Shown here: in pieces, positions 1 to 10,291 of the stretch
Layout of the letters: the number at the start of each line of letters is the position of its first letter
How positions within the stretch are numbered: position 1 is the first letter of the stretch
Translations under genes and position numbers: made by a program
The notes under the pieces: model-generated
The model's database searches: none
What the model was told of the DNA's origin: nothing
Seen by the model: only the letters and a program-made list of their open reading frames with translations
Origin: Lentisphaerota bacterium
Lineage (GTDB): Bacteria; Verrucomicrobiota; Lentisphaeria; Oligosphaerales; JABHEG01
Assembly (NCBI GenBank): GCA_018676675.1
Contig: JABHEG010000042.1
Coordinates: 1-64,000 of the forward strand
DNA length: 64,000 nucleotides
Direction of reading: 5' to 3'

Positions 1-1
1 G

Positions 2-91
2 GAAAAGAGCGAAAAGCTGGAAAAAGCAGAGATCGCACGCAACTATAGTGCGCCAGACGAGCGTGGTATCGACAAGGAGAAGTTCCTATGA
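2..91 (+). CDS. C-terminal end of an unidentified protein (partial)
   Basis: An open frame enters from the left edge and ends at a TGA at 89-91, leaving 29 residues. The tail is rich in Lys and Glu and ends in DKEKFL, with a helix-like charged stretch at its start. There is too little to name a family. It is convergent with the beta-helix gene that ends at 237, and 145 bp without a recognisable feature lie between them. The other two plus-strand frames are closed or less protein-like here, so the call rests on amino-acid composition only. Confidence 0.5.
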   Translation, partial: EKSEKLEKAEIARNYSAPDERGIDKEKFL

Positions 92-236
92 CCACGCGGC
101 AAGCAGGTTACGGAATCCAACCGAATTCTGCGCTCGAAGGTACTGAGTGTCTACTGTCTGTGGCGAACGCTCTCCCTGTTTGGGGGACACTTTTCGGAGT
201 GTGGCAGGCGCACCGTTTGCGGCGGTACTCGTAGAT

Positions 237-2363
237 TCAGTTGTCTTCGAACGACACGTTGCTGCAGTCCTGCAGGTGGAACCATTTGGTCTGATCGGGA
301 AGTGCGGTGTCCGCAGGTCGGTCAATGCTGTTGCCGTGGATCGTGAGGCCATCGACGTTGTGGATGCTCAGAGGAATGCCGGAAGTCCGACCGAAGCAGT
401 TGCCTGCAATCGTCATGTTCGTGACCGGTTTGGCTTCGAAGCGCCGTCGGTTACTGCCGCCGCCCGGCGGGTGCATGGAGACGTTGACGGCGGGGCCGGC
501 CGGCGGGGCGTCGAGGAAGCGGTTGTTGCGGATCACGAGATCGCGCGCGAATGGACCTTCCATCCAGGGCCCCCACGTTTCGAACTGGATGCAGATGCCC
601 ATACCGACGTTCTGGAGCGTCGTGTTCTCGATCAGCCCTCCAGGCGAGCCGTTGATGAGCGTGCGTTGGAAGTTCGAGTGGAACCAGCAGTTGCGGACAG
701 ACCATCCCGCGCTTGACCTCTTACCATCCATCACGACGAGGGATAGCTCCGGCAACACGAGCGGCGAATTGAGCTCGACGAAGAACTCCCCCTTCGCCTT
801 GTACTTGTCGTTGATTGCCAGAGCTGGACCGCCAGGCGTTCTCTCTGCCGAGATGGCTTTGGCAGAGCCGAGGAGTTTCACCGATTTCATGTCCCTGAAC
901 TCAAGGACGTCCCCCGCTTCGTAAGCCCCTTGCAGGTAGTATCTGCGGTCGTCAACGCGCTTAACGACGCGCCCGAAACTGCCGTGGATGTTCAGGTTGT
1001 CGTCGGCGCTGTAGGCGGATTCGCAGCGATCCAGAGTGGGGCCGCGATCTGTTGCCGCCATGTGGAACACATCTGCGCCAAAGGCGTGCAGGCGATTCGT
1101 GTGCGGACGCCGGGTCGCGCGCACCCGGAGGTAGACATGTCCGCCGTCTCCACCGCCCTCTCGGACTGCCACACCGGGGCTGGACCAGATGTTGATATCT
1201 TCAAAGCGCATGCGAGCACAGTTCTCCGAACGCAAGGCAGCCCCTGTTCGGATCGTGCCGACGATGTAGCCGCCAGGCTCCAGCGCATCCGGGACCTTGT
1301 TGCGCCTGAATTCCCTGCAGGTGACGCTTCTGCCATCCCGCGACAGCTGCCAGTCGGCCGGCGTGTGTCGGTGGTTGATGAAGCGTCCGTTCGCGTCGTA
1401 GAACATGAATGCACGATTGCCTCCCGTCTGCGTCTCGCCTTTGGCATCTCGGGGTGAGTAGCCCTCCATCAGGTCGGCCTGTAGCGGCTCTCCTTCGCGA
1501 TCGATCTCACTGACTCGCGCCTGGAACCAAACGGGCATGGTGAAATCAATGGTCAGGCCGCGCACGGTGACATTGCGACAGTTGTCGAATAGCAGCGCGT
1601 GAATCATAGGCGGCTCGAACCAGAACGTGACGCCTTCAGCGACAATCTCCAGATCCGCCAGATCCTTGAGCGTGGAGGCACGGCTCCAGTTGGCGTGGAA
1701 AAGATAGTGGCCGGGCGGAATCACGATCCGTTTCCGACCTGCTGTCGAGGCCTCGCGGATCTGTTGGAGGATGTCCTGTCCCTTCTTGCGCAAGGCCACT
1801 CGTTTTTTTTCGGTCCATGTCGGATATCCCGTGGGCAGACCTGGACGCCAGCGCGAAACGAATGGCTCCGGGACGAACTGGAGTGCCACGGCGATCTGAA
1901 CAGGCTCCGCTTCCGTCGTCACTACGAGATCCACCGCCCCTCCGTCAGCCAGATCGTACGCGACGATGTCGACCCCGTGCCGAAGCAGATCCCCGGTTTC
2001 GAGTTTGCGTTGCCAGATCTCCTTGCCGTCGACAAGGACGTGGAACTCGGCCTCGGTTCCCGGGGAGAGCTTGCGAATACTGCCGACGATGCGCACGCTG
2101 CCAGCTGTCTCCGCTGTCCAACGATGGATCGCGGCACACGGTGCCCCTCCCACATTCCCGGGCAGTTGGGCGTCGTGTGCGGCGACAAGGCGTCCAACGA
2201 TCGCCCCAACCGCATCACCGAATCCCGGGAGTGTATCGGCTTTCTTCCGCGCAAGCGAGGAACTCGGCACAGTCGCTCCCTCGAACGTTTCGTTCCTGTC
2301 CTTCACGGTGCAACCGCAGATCAGTATTGCGGATGCCATCAGGATTCCTGGCGTGATCTTCAT
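237..2363 (-). CDS. Right-handed beta-helix lipoprotein, GH110-like
   Basis: A 708-residue exported protein. The N-terminus has a hydrophobic segment ending in a lipobox-like ICGC at about residues 13-17, so it is probably a lipoprotein. After a beta-sandwich-like region (about 35-175) comes a repeat-rich segment with phrases such as VTVRGLTIDF and NVTVRGL, typical of right-handed beta-helices. SADDNLNIHG carries a double Asp at D454-D455, followed by a GDVLEFRDMKSVKLLG segment. The same layout occurs in the 1131-residue protein at 15439-18834, so the two are paralogues. Double Asp followed by an N-x-H-G motif is reminiscent of GH110 alpha-galactosidases, some of which act on lambda-carrageenan fragments; that family call is inferred. 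The start is the ATG before the signal sequence; an ATG 12 bp upstream is also possible. Confidence 0.75.
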   Translation of the reverse strand: MKITPGILMASAILICGCTVKDRNETFEGATVPSSSLARKKADTLPGFGDAVGAIVGRLVAAHDAQLPGNVGGAPCAAIHRWTAETAGSVRIVGSIRKLSPGTEAEFHVLVDGKEIWQRKLETGDLLRHGVDIVAYDLADGGAVDLVVTTEAEPVQIAVALQFVPEPFVSRWRPGLPTGYPTWTEKKRVALRKKGQDILQQIREASTAGRKRIVIPPGHYLFHANWSRASTLKDLADLEIVAEGVTFWFEPPMIHALLFDNCRNVTVRGLTIDFTMPVWFQARVSEIDREGEPLQADLMEGYSPRDAKGETQTGGNRAFMFYDANGRFINHRHTPADWQLSRDGRSVTCREFRRNKVPDALEPGGYIVGTIRTGAALRSENCARMRFEDINIWSSPGVAVREGGGDGGHVYLRVRATRRPHTNRLHAFGADVFHMAATDRGPTLDRCESAYSADDNLNIHGSFGRVVKRVDDRRYYLQGAYEAGDVLEFRDMKSVKLLGSAKAISAERTPGGPALAINDKYKAKGEFFVELNSPLVLPELSLVVMDGKRSSAGWSVRNCWFHSNFQRTLINGSPGGLIENTTLQNVGMGICIQFETWGPWMEGPFARDLVIRNNRFLDAPPAGPAVNVSMHPPGGGSNRRRFEAKPVTNMTIAGNCFGRTSGIPLSIHNVDGLTIHGNSIDRPADTALPDQTKWFHLQDCSNVSFEDN

Positions 2364-2440
2364 GGGTGTTCTCATCGGCCGTTGCACTATTCACAACCGC
2401 ACTCAGTGCTGTTCGTTGGGGGGGGGCGCGCGCAGGGGCG

Positions 2441-5400
2441 CTACTCCAGCACGTCAAATGTGATGCCCCCGCTATGACGCTTGCCCTCAAGGACGTTTTG
2501 CTTGAGGCGTACGGTCCGTTCCCTGTGTTCCAGGGCCTCCAGGTCGGTCAGTTCGGCCTCTCCCCTGCCGGTCTGGAGTCTGAAACTGAGTTCGGCAATG
2601 GGGATGGAGAATGTCTTGATCAATCGGTAGTGCCGCTCCTTCGGGCTAAGCTCGACCGCCATGTCCTGGTCGCGAAGGTGGTGCCCTGCATGGTAGGCTT
2701 TGACCACAAGTGAGGTCGGCTCAGTGGATCTGCCGGTGAAGACGATCTCCAGCTGCATGCCGGAGTAGATATCGTCGACTTTGCAGAGCTCCGCCTCCGT
2801 TTGGTTGACTGTCGTCGCGTCGCTGTCGGCGACCTGGGTGATATCCACATGTGCGTGGAAAGGCACTGTGTAGACCGTTCCTTCCCACTTGCCGTCAGCC
2901 TTGAGAGATTTGAGTAAGCCCGTGTGTTCTGAGCCGGTTCCGAGGGAAGCAATGTCGTAGGCCATCCCGTCCCGTCTGTACGGCCTGACTTCCCGGATGC
3001 CCCCGGCCAAACCCGGCTTCGGGACATCATTCTCCGCGGCGAATCGCTTCAGTGCGGCAATCTGGGCTTTGTTATAGCCTCGGTCGTGTGAACTGGGCCA
3101 CCACATGACGTGCAGGAAATTGATGCCGTGCTCCTGCATATAGACGAGCTGTCGATAGGCATCTTCCTCGTTGGGAGTGAGAGAGCCATACTCGCCGATG
3201 AGTACCGAGTCAAAACCCGAGGAATGAGAGCCCTGCGCGCAGTTGTGCTTCTTCTTGTACCAGGTCCCGTAGCGGGTGAAGCCGAAGCCTGTGCCCGCAT
3301 TGAGCATCCAGTCAATGGGGGTGATACGTCGGGTCTTCGCGGAGAAGCCGATCTCAAAGCCGAACACATAGGAGTCAGGTATCTGGTGACACTTGATTGC
3401 CTCAGGAGGGAATCCGGCCAGCAGGGCCTCCCGAAACGTGTTGCCGACCCGACGGTGCACGAGAGTCGTGTTGTATTCGAGCCACTTCACGAAATATGGA
3501 TTGGCAACGTCATAGCTGTCCCAGGCCCCGCGGTCTCTGTCCCGGGGGGCGTCGAAGAAGTCAGATCCAAAGGCAGAGGAGAAGGCGGAGTTGATTCCGG
3601 CTAGATCGCTGTACATGACGAGCAGGTACTTGTAGAAGCCCTCGATAGTACTGGTGTTGTAGTCGCCGATCGAGGTCGAACCACCTTCGCCTGAGACAAT
3701 CTCGTTTTCATGATTCGGTTCGACGGCGAGTAGATGTTCAGGATTGGCCCGATGCAGAGGGGCCAGCCTCCTGAGAAACTCCCGTTGGCAATAGGTGTAG
3801 AAGTCGTCCAGCCCCGGCATCTCGAAGTTGTAGCTGCCATAGCTGAAGCTGACATGGCCGAAATGGCCGGACTTGATGGTCTCATTGTCCCGGTCGAGGA
3901 GCATGTACTTGGGCAGACCGTAGGTCGTGTCCTTGATGTTCATGGTGGGCCACATGGCTGCGATACCCCAGCGGTGGGAGACGATCGGCGACCACGTCTT
4001 TGGGCGTCCTTGATCGTACTCGGCCAGGCGCTTTAGCATGGCCTTGGCGAACCTGCCGCCGGTCCAGTCCGCGTAGGAATGCCCCTCGAGTTCCCCCGAC
4101 TTCAGCACCTCGCTCCAGTTGGCGACCCCGCCCAGGAAGTTGTATTTCCCGTTCCTGATATACCTCGCGTCCGGCAGTTCTTGCCACTGGGCCTTGTCGC
4201 CCGCATGGCTCTTCTGCAGGTAGTACCAGAAAATGTTCTCTTCCGAGCCGGCATTGATGCGAACCTGTTTGCCCTTGCCGTGTGCCGTCAGCCATGACTC
4301 GACGCTCCCGTCTCGGACGACATTGAGGTCGCGGTCTGCGTATGCGCTGGGGAAGATCCTGCTGCCGCTGGGAAGGCCGGCCAGGTGAAGGCTGTTCTGG
4401 TCCCGTCTGGATGTGTCCACAACACAACTGGTCCGAGACGTTTCATCGTAGAACATCACGGCGTCCCGTTGGCCGTCGGGCTTACAGGAGAGATGCACTG
4501 ATGTCTTGCCTTTTCCTCTGCGTCGACGCGTTCTTGTCTCGAGCAGTTCCCCCTTCCCGCCATAGAAGAGCACGGTCATGTCCTGTTCCTTCTGGCGGGC
4601 CGAGGCCACGGCTATTTCGTCTCCGGGGCGAGTGCTCAGAAAATCGCCAGCACAAACAGAGAAGGGAGGCGAGACCGCCTCATTCACGCCGATCTCATTC
4701 TGCAGACCTCCGTGCTCATCGAAGACCCGCAGGGCTCTGGTTTTTCCTGCCAGGGGATAGGCCACAATACGCAGTTCATCTGGTCTCCCGAAGCGACCAC
4801 ATTCCACCCCGACCCCGCCGCGGACGTCCGCAGGAAAGGCAAGAAACTGCGCCACGGGCAGCTGATGCCTGCCGAGGATTCGCACGATGGTGTGGTTGTC
4901 TGGATGGGGGCCCTCACCGGCAACGAGGCGCGGTCCATAGGGCACCAGCGGCCGGGCATGGGGGGTGCTTGCGGCCCCCTGGATCATTGCGTCGAGGTTG
5001 AGGTGTCTGTAAAACGACGAGACCAGAGTCACAGCCTCGTCGGTTTTCGCGTGGAGCGTTGTTGCGGCTGCCCGGGCAGGTTTCACTCCCGACAGCCTTA
5101 TGCCAAAGACCTTCTCGATCACCTGCTTTGTCTGCCTCCTGCCCTCAACGATGATGCGGGGATGCCCCCACGTAGCCTGGTCATAGTTTGAGTTGCCAAG
5201 GCCGTCCATTTCCAGGGAAACTGTGACTGTTCTGCCTGCGAACTCACTGAGATCGCACGCCATCTTCTCCCAATCCTTGGTCTGCTTGAGGGACCGGTGG
5301 ACCTCTTTGCCGTCAACCGCAACCACAAAGCCGACGCCGTCAGCCTGATCCCTGGTGGTGTGATCGACATTCAGGCCCTTGTGGTAGGACAGGATCAGCT

Positions 5401-6172
5401 TCTCGTCACCGGAGATCGTCGGCATCAGCACATCCGCATACGTGATCCTGGCATTGCCGTTAGACACATCCCCCGGCGAGTGCTGGAAGATGCCCCGGCC
5501 ATCGATTTTGTCGATGGTGAGGCTCTTGATCTGTTTGGTGCTCAGGCTGTTTTCGGACGTCGCCGCGTCAAACGCCTCGGCAAAGTCGATGACGACGGTA
5601 TCCACCTCGACAGTGACCAGCCGTTCGGATGGCCCGGGCACCAGGTTCTTCTTGCCCGGGCCAGGTCCCAGCAAGCGTACGTTGCGGATCCTGAAGTTCA
5701 CGTTCGCTCTGAGGCCGAAGTCGAGGCGGAAGAGAATGATGGGGCCCCGGAAGTTCTTGCCGGTCTCTTTGAGGTCGATTCTGAATTCTGTCCAGTCCGC
5801 GGCGACCGCCATGGGGGCAGCAGCTTGGGCAGCCGCGGAAATAGGTGGCCCGTAGAAGACTTGGAGAAGCTCAGGGTTGGTGTCAGCCGTGTATTCAAAG
5901 GCAAGGATGTGTTGCGTCAGTGGGTCAATGGGTTCCGCGAGGAACTTGGCACTGATGTAGGGATCATTGCCGAGGGTCCTGATGTGATAGAGCCCTCCGC
6001 CTTTGTCCGTGACCTCAACATGATGTCCGTGATCCTCCAAGGTGATCGATACCTTGGAACCAGTGTCGCGCGATGTCCCGGTCGGGATCTCCGCCGCCGC
6101 TGCGGTCTGGATAATCTGACACAGGCATGCGAGAGCCGATGCCATTACAATATGCGTCCTGTGTTCCAGCAT
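2441..6172 (-). CDS. Large exported clan GH-A-like glycoside hydrolase
   Basis: A 1243-residue protein with a signal peptide (about 1-27, ending AAAA). N-terminal beta-rich segments (about 45-170 and 190-350, the second like an NPCBM module) are followed by an FG-GAP-like region (about 420-640) and a C-terminal catalytic-looking domain (about 650-1090). There, HENE with E824 could be the acid/base and IGEYGS with E994 the nucleophile; their spacing of 170 residues suits the beta-4/beta-7 positions of a clan GH-A TIM barrel (GH42-like or an agarase-type family). The exact family is not recognised. GAGG lies 9 bp before the ATG at 6172. It follows the FAD oxidoreductase by 55 bp in the same direction, suggesting an operon. 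Confidence 0.72.
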   Translation of the reverse strand: MLEHRTHIVMASALACLCQIIQTAAAAEIPTGTSRDTGSKVSITLEDHGHHVEVTDKGGGLYHIRTLGNDPYISAKFLAEPIDPLTQHILAFEYTADTNPELLQVFYGPPISAAAQAAAPMAVAADWTEFRIDLKETGKNFRGPIILFRLDFGLRANVNFRIRNVRLLGPGPGKKNLVPGPSERLVTVEVDTVVIDFAEAFDAATSENSLSTKQIKSLTIDKIDGRGIFQHSPGDVSNGNARITYADVLMPTISGDEKLILSYHKGLNVDHTTRDQADGVGFVVAVDGKEVHRSLKQTKDWEKMACDLSEFAGRTVTVSLEMDGLGNSNYDQATWGHPRIIVEGRRQTKQVIEKVFGIRLSGVKPARAAATTLHAKTDEAVTLVSSFYRHLNLDAMIQGAASTPHARPLVPYGPRLVAGEGPHPDNHTIVRILGRHQLPVAQFLAFPADVRGGVGVECGRFGRPDELRIVAYPLAGKTRALRVFDEHGGLQNEIGVNEAVSPPFSVCAGDFLSTRPGDEIAVASARQKEQDMTVLFYGGKGELLETRTRRRRGKGKTSVHLSCKPDGQRDAVMFYDETSRTSCVVDTSRRDQNSLHLAGLPSGSRIFPSAYADRDLNVVRDGSVESWLTAHGKGKQVRINAGSEENIFWYYLQKSHAGDKAQWQELPDARYIRNGKYNFLGGVANWSEVLKSGELEGHSYADWTGGRFAKAMLKRLAEYDQGRPKTWSPIVSHRWGIAAMWPTMNIKDTTYGLPKYMLLDRDNETIKSGHFGHVSFSYGSYNFEMPGLDDFYTYCQREFLRRLAPLHRANPEHLLAVEPNHENEIVSGEGGSTSIGDYNTSTIEGFYKYLLVMYSDLAGINSAFSSAFGSDFFDAPRDRDRGAWDSYDVANPYFVKWLEYNTTLVHRRVGNTFREALLAGFPPEAIKCHQIPDSYVFGFEIGFSAKTRRITPIDWMLNAGTGFGFTRYGTWYKKKHNCAQGSHSSGFDSVLIGEYGSLTPNEEDAYRQLVYMQEHGINFLHVMWWPSSHDRGYNKAQIAALKRFAAENDVPKPGLAGGIREVRPYRRDGMAYDIASLGTGSEHTGLLKSLKADGKWEGTVYTVPFHAHVDITQVADSDATTVNQTEAELCKVDDIYSGMQLEIVFTGRSTEPTSLVVKAYHAGHHLRDQDMAVELSPKERHYRLIKTFSIPIAELSFRLQTGRGEAELTDLEALEHRERTVRLKQNVLEGKRHSGGITFDVLE

Positions 6173-6227
6173 GTGTTCTGTCCTCGATGCTATCGTGAGA
6201 TCTGTCTGTGTCTGTGCCGCAACGGCT

Positions 6228-8717
6228 CTATCGGGGCGCAGTCAATATGCCCTTCCAGCTCGTGGCGATGCGCAATTCGTCCAGTTGCACGGACCCGGTC
6301 GGGATACTGAGCATCAGTCGATCCTGCTGAACACCGGTACGGGAGCCGGCCGAGCTGACATCCCACGTCAGTTTGCGCTGACTGGCCGGCACGCTGTCCT
6401 TGCCGACCTCGAACAGTCTGGCGAGCGCCACCGCTCCCTGGTCCCCCCCGCCGTTGAAGAATTTCAGCACCACCAGATATGGGGTGTCTGCTTTGAACAG
6501 CCCGGGAGCACTGTTGGTTGCCACCGTGCCGCCCTGTGGGGCCACGGAGCCGTCGTCGGCGACGCTCAGCGCCAGTCGCTGATGTCCCTGGGCGTTGTTG
6601 AACGTCAACCTAAAGCTACCGGTCTCGCTTCTCCGGGCCAGGAAGCTGACGTAGGTATATCCTCCGGCGAGATTCACGGGGTTTGCCAGCAAGCGTTGGC
6701 CGGCAACGCCACCGGTCGTCTCTGAGAGACTGCCACCTTGGGGAAGGACCTCGACGTCATCCGGATAGGACAAGCTGGCCGCCGACAATCCCGCTTCGGA
6801 ATCGCCCGTCGCGGTCCAGTGTCCCTTCCAGCCGGAGCCGGAGCCGGCAGCGTTCAGCCTTCCCTCAAACGCGAAGGGCTCGTAGGCCAACACCTTGATG
6901 GGTTTCGGTTTGCCCGTGCCTCTGTCCATCAGGTCGAACAGCTCGTCCAGATACGTTTCGTAGACAACACGTGGATCGACTTGGTATCGGGCACAGATCG
7001 ATGCGGCCATGCCGACGATTTCCCCCATCATACCCGTGGTGGCCTGTACCCGTACGGATCCCAGGGCCTCCTGGGTCACACTGACATCGCGCCCCGCCAT
7101 GAACAGATTCGGGATATTGCGGGAGTACAGACATCGGTACGGCATCCAGTAGGGGGTGCGGAAACGGTCACGATCCCCGTGCGGAGCATGCGAGATGAAA
7201 GGCCAGTCGTGGAACGTCCCCTCCCGGGCTCTGTCGGCATCGAAGAAATGCGGGTGCGGGAAGTGGAAGTCCATGCGCCAACTCAACGGCACGACGCCAT
7301 CTCTGTAGACCCGCCCCGACGTGAGATTCTGGGCCGTCAGAATCACATCTCCCATCAGGCGTCGGGATTCTCGCTTGCCGGAGATCCAGCGAGCAAACCG
7401 AATGTGGTGACCCGGGTGCGTCTTGTCCACGTTCTTGATGACATCCCAGGCCCCATACATGGCCCGGAAGTTGTTGTCACGAATCCATTCGCCCCTCGTG
7501 ATAGGATCGTGCTTGAAACCACTCTCCCAATACCAGCCGAAGAAACTGTCGAAGCTCTTGATCGCCGGGAACTCCGGCGTATTGCGCCCTGGAAACGGTT
7601 TGTTCGTCAAATTGATCGCCCAGGGGCACCGCGGGAAGCTGGCGGGTTCGCCTGTATCGTGAACGGTCCAGAGATTGGTGCGGCCCATGTGAAAAATGCC
7701 AGTGTCGTAGTCGGCGCCGGCCAAAACGCCGATGCAACCGTCGCCCGTGCTGTCGAGAAACCACTTGCCGTTCACACGGATGTGAGTCCCATCAACGATG
7801 TTTGCCGCCGCGACTCCGCGGATACGGCCATCTTCCATGAACACCTTGTTGCCCCGGAAATTGATGTAGAGATCGACGCTCGCCTCCTTGAGGGCTTGGA
7901 CCTGGTAGTTCCCGGCTTCGGTGGCGCTCGTGAACGCAAAGCCTCTCTCCCCGTAGCTCCAGGCGATCTCGTTGACCACGGCACCAACTTCCGGGTAGGG
8001 CTCGAAGCAGGTCCTGCCGCATAGACCAACCGTAGATTCTGAGCTGGCGGCCCCGCCGGTGACGGGGCGGTCGTGGATAAGGGCAACCTTGACTCCCAGG
8101 CGGGCCGCGGAGAGACAGCTGCTCACCCCCGCGATCCCTCCGCCAACCACTACCAGGTCGTAGTCGCCCTTCAGTACGGGGGCTTTGGGATACCCCAGTA
8201 GCTCCCGCCGCCAGACGGCCGGCGCATCATCCGGCGGGGTGTAGTCGAGATCGGGCGAGAGCAGGACCGCGTCGCAACGGCCTTCGAAGCCGGTGAGATC
8301 GCGCAGTCTGAGCCTGCATTCGGCTGTTGCGAACTCCGCCACGCCGCCGTCTTGCCAGTGCCAGTCGACTCCTTCCGTGCCGAAGGTTGTTTGCAGGGCT
8401 TTGCCGTCGACAAGCACCTGGAAGCGGCCCGGGGCTTGGATTTTGCCGTTGGTCCACTGGGCTACCCAGTCGCGGCTGCGTACCCAAATGCGGTAGTGAC
8501 CAGGGGAGGGGAGGGTAACCGATGTTGCAGCATCCTCTACCGGTCGACCGAGACCGTGGGCCAGCACAAACGGCGAGCCCATCTGGTCCATGAACTGCGA
8601 GTCGTTGACCCAGCCGCCCAGAGCCTGGAATGCCTCCGCTTCGACGAGCACCGGTTGCGCAGCCAGCGCATGCCAGCTGCACAGGAGCCCTGTCACCATG
8701 TACCATCTTCTCATCAT
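6228..8717 (-). CDS. Exported FAD-dependent oxidoreductase with CBM-like ends
   Basis: An 829-residue protein with a signal peptide (residues 1-20, ending ALAA). Residues about 22-170 form a carbohydrate-binding-like beta-sandwich that begins VLVEAEAF, the usual opening of CBM-type modules attached to such enzymes in PVC bacteria. The Rossmann dinucleotide site VVVGGGIAG lies near residue 190, and the region to about 620 matches the FAD_oxidored type. A C-terminal beta-sandwich (about 640-829) ends the protein. The substrate is unknown; the family is often found with sulfatases and glycosidases and may oxidise sugars. The start ATG at 8717 has GGGA 6 bp upstream. The gene lies between the ceramidase-like gene and the GH-A-like gene, all on the minus strand. 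Confidence 0.85.
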   Translation of the reverse strand: MMRRWYMVTGLLCSWHALAAQPVLVEAEAFQALGGWVNDSQFMDQMGSPFVLAHGLGRPVEDAATSVTLPSPGHYRIWVRSRDWVAQWTNGKIQAPGRFQVLVDGKALQTTFGTEGVDWHWQDGGVAEFATAECRLRLRDLTGFEGRCDAVLLSPDLDYTPPDDAPAVWRRELLGYPKAPVLKGDYDLVVVGGGIAGVSSCLSAARLGVKVALIHDRPVTGGAASSESTVGLCGRTCFEPYPEVGAVVNEIAWSYGERGFAFTSATEAGNYQVQALKEASVDLYINFRGNKVFMEDGRIRGVAAANIVDGTHIRVNGKWFLDSTGDGCIGVLAGADYDTGIFHMGRTNLWTVHDTGEPASFPRCPWAINLTNKPFPGRNTPEFPAIKSFDSFFGWYWESGFKHDPITRGEWIRDNNFRAMYGAWDVIKNVDKTHPGHHIRFARWISGKRESRRLMGDVILTAQNLTSGRVYRDGVVPLSWRMDFHFPHPHFFDADRAREGTFHDWPFISHAPHGDRDRFRTPYWMPYRCLYSRNIPNLFMAGRDVSVTQEALGSVRVQATTGMMGEIVGMAASICARYQVDPRVVYETYLDELFDLMDRGTGKPKPIKVLAYEPFAFEGRLNAAGSGSGWKGHWTATGDSEAGLSAASLSYPDDVEVLPQGGSLSETTGGVAGQRLLANPVNLAGGYTYVSFLARRSETGSFRLTFNNAQGHQRLALSVADDGSVAPQGGTVATNSAPGLFKADTPYLVVLKFFNGGGDQGAVALARLFEVGKDSVPASQRKLTWDVSSAGSRTGVQQDRLMLSIPTGSVQLDELRIATSWKGILTAPR

Positions 8718-8795
8718 ATCACGTCCCTGGTTGGGCACATATCCGGTATCCCAGGGCATTGGAGAGCCCGGGCCGCAGGCGAGTCGCCTCCATGG

Positions 8796-10214
8796 TCATT
8801 GCTTTGGTTTCGCGTCGGTGCACTCCGGTCGACCGGCTTTCCTGGCTAACTCACAGAGGGCCTGGATGACCCCATCTTCCGCTTCGGGAGCGATTGCGCC
8901 GATCTTGTGGAAGAGGCCACGTGTCTCGTAGCCTCCTTCGCGGAGAATGCTCGCCGTCGCCAGGTAACCAAAGACCTCATTGCAGTATCCTGCGATCCAC
9001 AACCGTTCGGGGCCAAGCACCCCTTGCACCCGCGGGACGAACTCGGCGACGACTTCACCGGAGAGGCCGACCAGAGTCATGTCTTTCCCCAGTTGCCAGA
9101 CTGCGATTGGTGCCGGATAGCTGGTAAGGAGCTCTTTGCCTGCGTCTACGGCCGCGAGTGTCTTCCGCGCAACAGCTGCGAGGGATCCCCGTCCCCTTGC
9201 CTGACGTTCGAGTTCCTCGCGCGGAAGCGCCGGTGCCAGAGGCAGGTCCACCCAGGCAAGTTCGGTGCACAGTGGGCCCGAAATGGGCTTGAGATCAGCC
9301 GACAGGACACGAGAGACCTCAGCCGCCAGTGCCTTTCCGTGTTGCCGGGCCGCTTCGACCGTTCCACGTGGGCGCGGGTTGGTTGAACCCGCACAGCCGA
9401 TGATGAACTGGGCCTGTGCTCCCACGTGTGTTCGCTCGAGTTCTTCCTGGGCAAAACCAGCATAGTCGCCACAGATTTCGGTGTGTTTCGGCATCAATGT
9501 GGTGTTGTGGCAGGCGCAGCCGAAAACGACTCCCCGAGGCCTCCCGTCGATTGCCGTGATGCTGAGCACAGGGACCGTGCGGTCCACATAACCGTCCTCA
9601 TTGACGCCCATGCGGACCCCGCGCGTTCCGTGTTCTCGACGGTTGACCGCGAAGTGGATCTTGCCCGTGGCCCAGGAGAGGTGGGCTGGCTCAAGGTTTG
9701 CGAACGCCGCGGCGGCGAGCTCTGCCAGGCGATCACACAACGTGTTCGTATAGCGGGCGAATACGGCGATGTTCTCATCTTTCGGGATCCGGCCGTCAGC
9801 GGACAGCCAGATGGTTGGTCCGGTGTGAGTGTGCGAGGGATTGATAAGGATCTGCGCTCGGCTCAACCCGGTACGTGCCATGATGCGACGGCAGAGCTCA
9901 CGCGAGACGTGAGCAGGGAAACCAATTACATCCGCGGTGATCAACAGAGCCCGGTGCCCATTCTGATCCTGAAGGGCAAGAGCTTTCGCGTGGATATCGT
10001 GGATGACGCCCGTCGATGGCCCCTGACGCGCTGCATACCCATCGAGGCGGATCGGTGTCTTGGGCGTGATTTGTTTTCGAGCCAGACCAATCTGCCACAC
10101 TGATCGGGTTGCCGCTGCTTTCACGCAGACCCCCGTGCCGATCCCGAATGCCAAAGCAGCAACAAGCCAGAGACGTCTCGAACCGGGACGTATTGTGTCA
10201 CGATATTGGTCCAT
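8796..10214 (-). CDS. Neutral/alkaline ceramidase N-terminal domain protein
   Basis: A 472-residue protein with a Tyr/Arg-rich start and one hydrophobic export segment (about 14-34). It matches the neutral/alkaline non-lysosomal ceramidase N-terminal family: GLARKQITPKTPIRLDGYA near the N-terminus, then a histidine motif NPSHTHTGP that corresponds to the metal-binding region of the family, and CAGSTNPRPRG at the place of the family's nucleophile loop. PVC genomes carry many such proteins; the true substrate is rarely a ceramide and is unknown here. A GTG further upstream (10295) would add 27 residues and overlap the sulfatase stop, but the ATG at 10214 lies just before the export signal and is preferred. 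Confidence 0.82.
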   Translation of the reverse strand: MDQYRDTIRPGSRRLWLVAALAFGIGTGVCVKAAATRSVWQIGLARKQITPKTPIRLDGYAARQGPSTGVIHDIHAKALALQDQNGHRALLITADVIGFPAHVSRELCRRIMARTGLSRAQILINPSHTHTGPTIWLSADGRIPKDENIAVFARYTNTLCDRLAELAAAAFANLEPAHLSWATGKIHFAVNRREHGTRGVRMGVNEDGYVDRTVPVLSITAIDGRPRGVVFGCACHNTTLMPKHTEICGDYAGFAQEELERTHVGAQAQFIIGCAGSTNPRPRGTVEAARQHGKALAAEVSRVLSADLKPISGPLCTELAWVDLPLAPALPREELERQARGRGSLAAVARKTLAAVDAGKELLTSYPAPIAVWQLGKDMTLVGLSGEVVAEFVPRVQGVLGPERLWIAGYCNEVFGYLATASILREGGYETRGLFHKIGAIAPEAEDGVIQALCELARKAGRPECTDAKPKQ

Positions 10215-10291
10215 CCATTTACTGTCCCGGGGCTGCGAGCCGTTTGTCGAGTATTGGCTCACCTCACGAACTGCTGTCCCGATGCGTAGAG

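Noticed and set aside
6738..8024. 428-codon open frame on the plus strand opposite the FAD oxidoreductase
   Set aside because: Antisense shadow of a gene with a clear Rossmann motif; its Val/Arg/Asp-rich composition is typical of shadows in GC-rich DNA.
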